A stretch of DNA of 5,488 nucleotides. Origin: Gammaproteobacteria bacterium. GTDB lineage: Bacteria > Pseudomonadota > Gammaproteobacteria > Xanthomonadales > Wenzhouxiangellaceae. The position numbers were made by a program, and so were the translations under genes. Shown piece by piece: positions 3,118 through 5,488 of this stretch (position 1 is the stretch's first letter; the number at the start of each line of letters is the position of its first letter). The stretch lies in the NCBI GenBank assembly GCA_003561495.1, contig PWWM01000255.1, forward strand, positions 1 to 5,488. The letters are read 5' to 3'. The notes under the pieces are model-generated. The model saw only the letters and a list, made by a program, of their open reading frames with translations. It did no database searches and was not told where the DNA came from.

Positions 3118-5488
3118 AGTGGGCAGGGGCGGCGGTTCGCGCGGGATGTCGTCACTGTAATCCTCGAGCTGCTCGAGGATTTCGGTAATGGCCGCCTCGA
3201 GCTGGGAATCACGCCCGGCGTTGGTCGCCAGCGGATCCAGCTCGACGTGAATGTCCGGCGCAACGCCTTCGTTTTCAACCGACCAGTTGTTGTCGACATC
3301 GACAAAGCGGAAGTGCGGTACGGTCATGACGCCATTGTCGATCAGCAGGGGATTGGCGAAGATGCCGATCAACCCACCCCAGGTGCGCGTGCCCATCAGC
3401 TTGCCGATGCCCAGCTCGCGGAATGCATAAGGCAGGTAATCGCCTCCTGAGCCGGCATCCTGGTCGATCAGCATGATCTTGGGACCATGCAGGGCGCCCA
3501 TGGGGGTCGTCGCCATGAGGCCGTCACGATAGACCCAGTTCGAGAGGTGTCGGCGGCTCAATACTTCGACGATGTAGTTGGCTGCCTGACCGCCACCGTT
3601 GGCGCGTTCATCAATGATCAGCGCGTCGCGGTCCAGCTGGGCATGAAACATGCGGTTGAAGAAGGTGTATCCGGGTCCGGCGGTATTGGGCAGATAGATA
3701 TAGCCGACCCGGCCATCGGTCGCCTCATCAACAGCGCGGCGGTTGTCCTCGACCCAGCCCCACAGTCGGAGCTGATTCTCGTTGCCGACCGGCTCGATGA
3801 TCAGGTCGCGACTGTCGCGACCATCGCTGCGCGGTCCGACTCGCAGGGTGATTTGTTCGTTGACGGTGTTGAGCAGGTGTTCGAACAGGTTGTCATCGGC
3901 GCCGATGTCGCGACCATTGATCGCCAGGATGAATTCACCCTCGCGAGCCTCGTTGCCGGGCTGGGCCAGCGGCCCGCGCAGGAACGGATTCCAGGACTCA
4001 CCGGTGTAGATGCGAGCGATCTGCCAGCGACCGTCGCTGATCTCGAAGTTGGCGCCCAGCAGCCCGACTTGCGGGCCGTTGGGGCGATGAACGGCGCCTC
4101 CACCCATGCGGTTGTGCCCGGCATGCAGCTCGGCAATCATCTCGACCATGAGCTCATTGAGATCTTCACGTCGACCGACATGATCGAGCAACGGCAGGTA
4201 ACGGTCGTAGACCGCTTCCCAGTCCAGCCCGTGCAGATTCTCGGCATAGAAGAAATCGCGTTGCATGCGCCAGCCCTCGTCGAAAATCTGCGCCCATTCG
4301 GCGCGCGAATCGATGCGCATGCGAAGGTCACCAAGATTGATGTTCTCCGGGCGAATGTCGTTGCCGATCTCGGCCACGGCCAGCACGCCGCCATCACGCT
4401 GGATCAGCAGGTGCTTGCCGGCCGCCGCCATGTCGAAATTCTGCAAGCCGGACAACACGTTCTCGGACTCGCGCTTTTCGAAATCAAAGCGCACCAGGTT
4501 GTGGTGCTTGCTCATGGACTCGCCGGGCTGCTCGACCAGGGCGCCGGGCTGGGCCCGATGCATGTAGTAGAGATTGCCGTCGGCGCTGACCTGCAGGTTG
4601 CCGTAGTTGCCCTTGGCGACCGGCAGGGCCACCTTGCGGGCCAGCAGACCGTCGAAGTCTATGCGAGTGACGACGTCATCGTTGCCATTGCCGTTATCAT
4701 TATCGGTTGCGGATTCCTCGTCTCCGGTCCGCGGTTGGAGCGGTGAATCACCGTCAGCCGCCAGCACCAGGGCATACAACCCGGCCCGGTAAGGTCGTTC
4801 CTGGCTGGTCATGTCAAGGCTGAACTGCATGGGCCCGGAATTGGTGGAGCTGGCGAAGTACAGGTATTGGCCGTCCGGACTGAATGCCGGTGCGGCGACA
4901 TCGGCCATGCCGTCGGTGACGTTGTGGGCGCGGTGGTTGTCGAGATCGTAGATGATCAGGTCGCGAAAATAGTTGGGCTGGCGCAGGGTATGGGCCAGCC
5001 AGCGGCCATCGGGTGAGACCGCGATGTCGAACCCGCCCTGGCGGGTGTTGCGCGCGATTTCCCGGGTTCGTCCATTGTCCAGGTCGATGACGTGCAGACG
5101 CAGCCGGTTGTCGGTAAAGAAGATGCGGTCATGATCGGCATCCCAGGCCTGGAGCTGGTAGAAGTCTGTGCCCAGCGTGAAGCGCTGGCTGTCACCGATG
5201 CCGGTCTGGTCCACGATTTTCAGATGCTGGCCATGAAGCGTTTCGACGATCCAGGCCACCTGGTCACCGGCCGGCGACCAAAGCGCGGTGTATTCGCGCA
5301 CACCATCGGTGTTGGTCAGGTTGCGGGTCGAACCATCCTTGACCGGAACCGAAAAGACCTCGCCCCGTGCCGTGACAAGGGCACGCTTGCCGTTGGGCGA
5401 GAGTCCGGCGTTCTCGATATTGTTGCTCACGGTGCGCCAGCCGGCGCGCAATTGCGGCAGGTCGGGATTGATGCGGATCGACAGGGCC
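3103..5488 (-). CDS. Tricorn-type S41 peptidase with beta-propeller and PDZ domain (partial, N-terminus missing)
   Basis: The frame stays open to the window edge; 794 residues are visible, numbered here from the edge. A TTG at 5451 could be taken as a start, but propeller sequence runs straight through it, so the gene begins outside. Residues 1 to about 390 are beta-propeller, with repeated blade motifs such as LSPNGKRALV, WSPAGDQVAW, VSPDGRWLAH and FSPDGQYLYF. The helical C1 domain (about 395-468) carries ELHAGHNRM with the catalytic His at 458. A PDZ domain follows (about 471-565). The C2 domain (about 591-770) has GYIYLPN, NGGG (630-633), the nucleophile in DAGSGGD (Ser680), then GTRTWGGLIGI and ENEGVAPD with the likely catalytic Glu738. 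Thermoplasma tricorn (1071 aa) uses H746, S965 and E1023 with S745; here the residue before His is Gly. Family members cut oligopeptides from other proteases, typically as hexamers. About 300 residues should be missing. Whether it is exported cannot be seen. An Asp/Asn/Gly insert (codons 4675-4704) interrupts the propeller. Confidence 0.95.
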   Translation of the reverse strand, partial: ALSIRINPDLPQLRAGWRTVSNNIENAGLSPNGKRALVTARGEVFSVPVKDGSTRNLTNTDGVREYTALWSPAGDQVAWIVETLHGQHLKIVDQTGIGDSQRFTLGTDFYQLQAWDADHDRIFFTDNRLRLHVIDLDNGRTREIARNTRQGGFDIAVSPDGRWLAHTLRQPNYFRDLIIYDLDNHRAHNVTDGMADVAAPAFSPDGQYLYFASSTNSGPMQFSLDMTSQERPYRAGLYALVLAADGDSPLQPRTGDEESATDNDNGNGNDDVVTRIDFDGLLARKVALPVAKGNYGNLQVSADGNLYYMHRAQPGALVEQPGESMSKHHNLVRFDFEKRESENVLSGLQNFDMAAAGKHLLIQRDGGVLAVAEIGNDIRPENINLGDLRMRIDSRAEWAQIFDEGWRMQRDFFYAENLHGLDWEAVYDRYLPLLDHVGRREDLNELMVEMIAELHAGHNRMGGGAVHRPNGPQVGLLGANFEISDGRWQIARIYTGESWNPFLRGPLAQPGNEAREGEFILAINGRDIGADDNLFEHLLNTVNEQITLRVGPRSDGRDSRDLIIEPVGNENQLRLWGWVEDNRRAVDEATDGRVGYIYLPNTAGPGYTFFNRMFHAQLDRDALIIDERANGGGQAANYIVEVLSRRHLSNWVYRDGLMATTPMGALHGPKIMLIDQDAGSGGDYLPYAFRELGIGKLMGTRTWGGLIGIFANPLLIDNGVMTVPHFRFVDVDNNWSVENEGVAPDIHVELDPLATNAGRDSQLEAAITEILEQLEDYSDDIPREPPPLPTELGR

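Noticed and set aside
3487..4746. Open plus-strand frame of 419 codons opposite the peptidase gene
   Set aside because: It lies wholly antisense to strongly recognisable S41 domains, has no ribosome site and its translation has no domain pattern. A long antisense frame is expected in GC-rich coding DNA.

Overview
The window looks like the chromosome of a GC-rich Gammaproteobacterium. The split MacB-type ABC module, the Gram-negative style signal peptide and a CRP-type operator all fit this. A Lysobacterales or Chromatiales relative such as Wenzhouxiangella is my guess from codon use and gene types. No rRNA or marker gene confirms it.

Layout. Positions 1-1442 (+ strand) hold the last 46 residues of an ABC ATPase and a complete MacB/FtsX-type permease, joined by an ATGA stop/start overlap. 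Together they form the inner-membrane part of a MacB- or LolCDE-like mechanotransmission exporter; the adaptor and most of the ATPase lie upstream. Positions 1443-1944 contain no convincing gene but are rich in secondary structure. The main object is a pair of 40-bp inverted repeats (36/40 identical, 217 bp end to end) enclosing further hairpins. A separate 35-nt hairpin follows, then a clear intrinsic terminator serving the minus-strand gene beyond it.

Positions 1945-2751 (- strand) encode a 268-residue secreted protein. It has a signal peptide, a Pro/Gly/Asp low-complexity linker with a GPPDD-type hexapeptide repeat, a globular domain and a very acidic C-terminal tail. Its upstream region carries a TGTGA-N6-TCACC CRP/Clp-type site about 41-42 bp before a predicted start point, with an extended -10, so this gene probably has its own promoter. 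A 31-codon reading frame that may be a gene remnant lies at 2938-3033 (- strand). Positions 3103-5488 (- strand) encode the C-terminal 794 residues of a tricorn-type S41 peptidase (propeller blades, C1, PDZ, C2); its N-terminus is outside the window.

The exporter operon converges on the secreted-protein gene. The secreted-protein and peptidase genes point the same way but are about 350 bp apart, with the promoter of the former between them, so they are probably separate units. Nothing here ties the three units into one pathway. The least explained items are the structured intergenic element at 1559-1775 and the secreted acidic protein.
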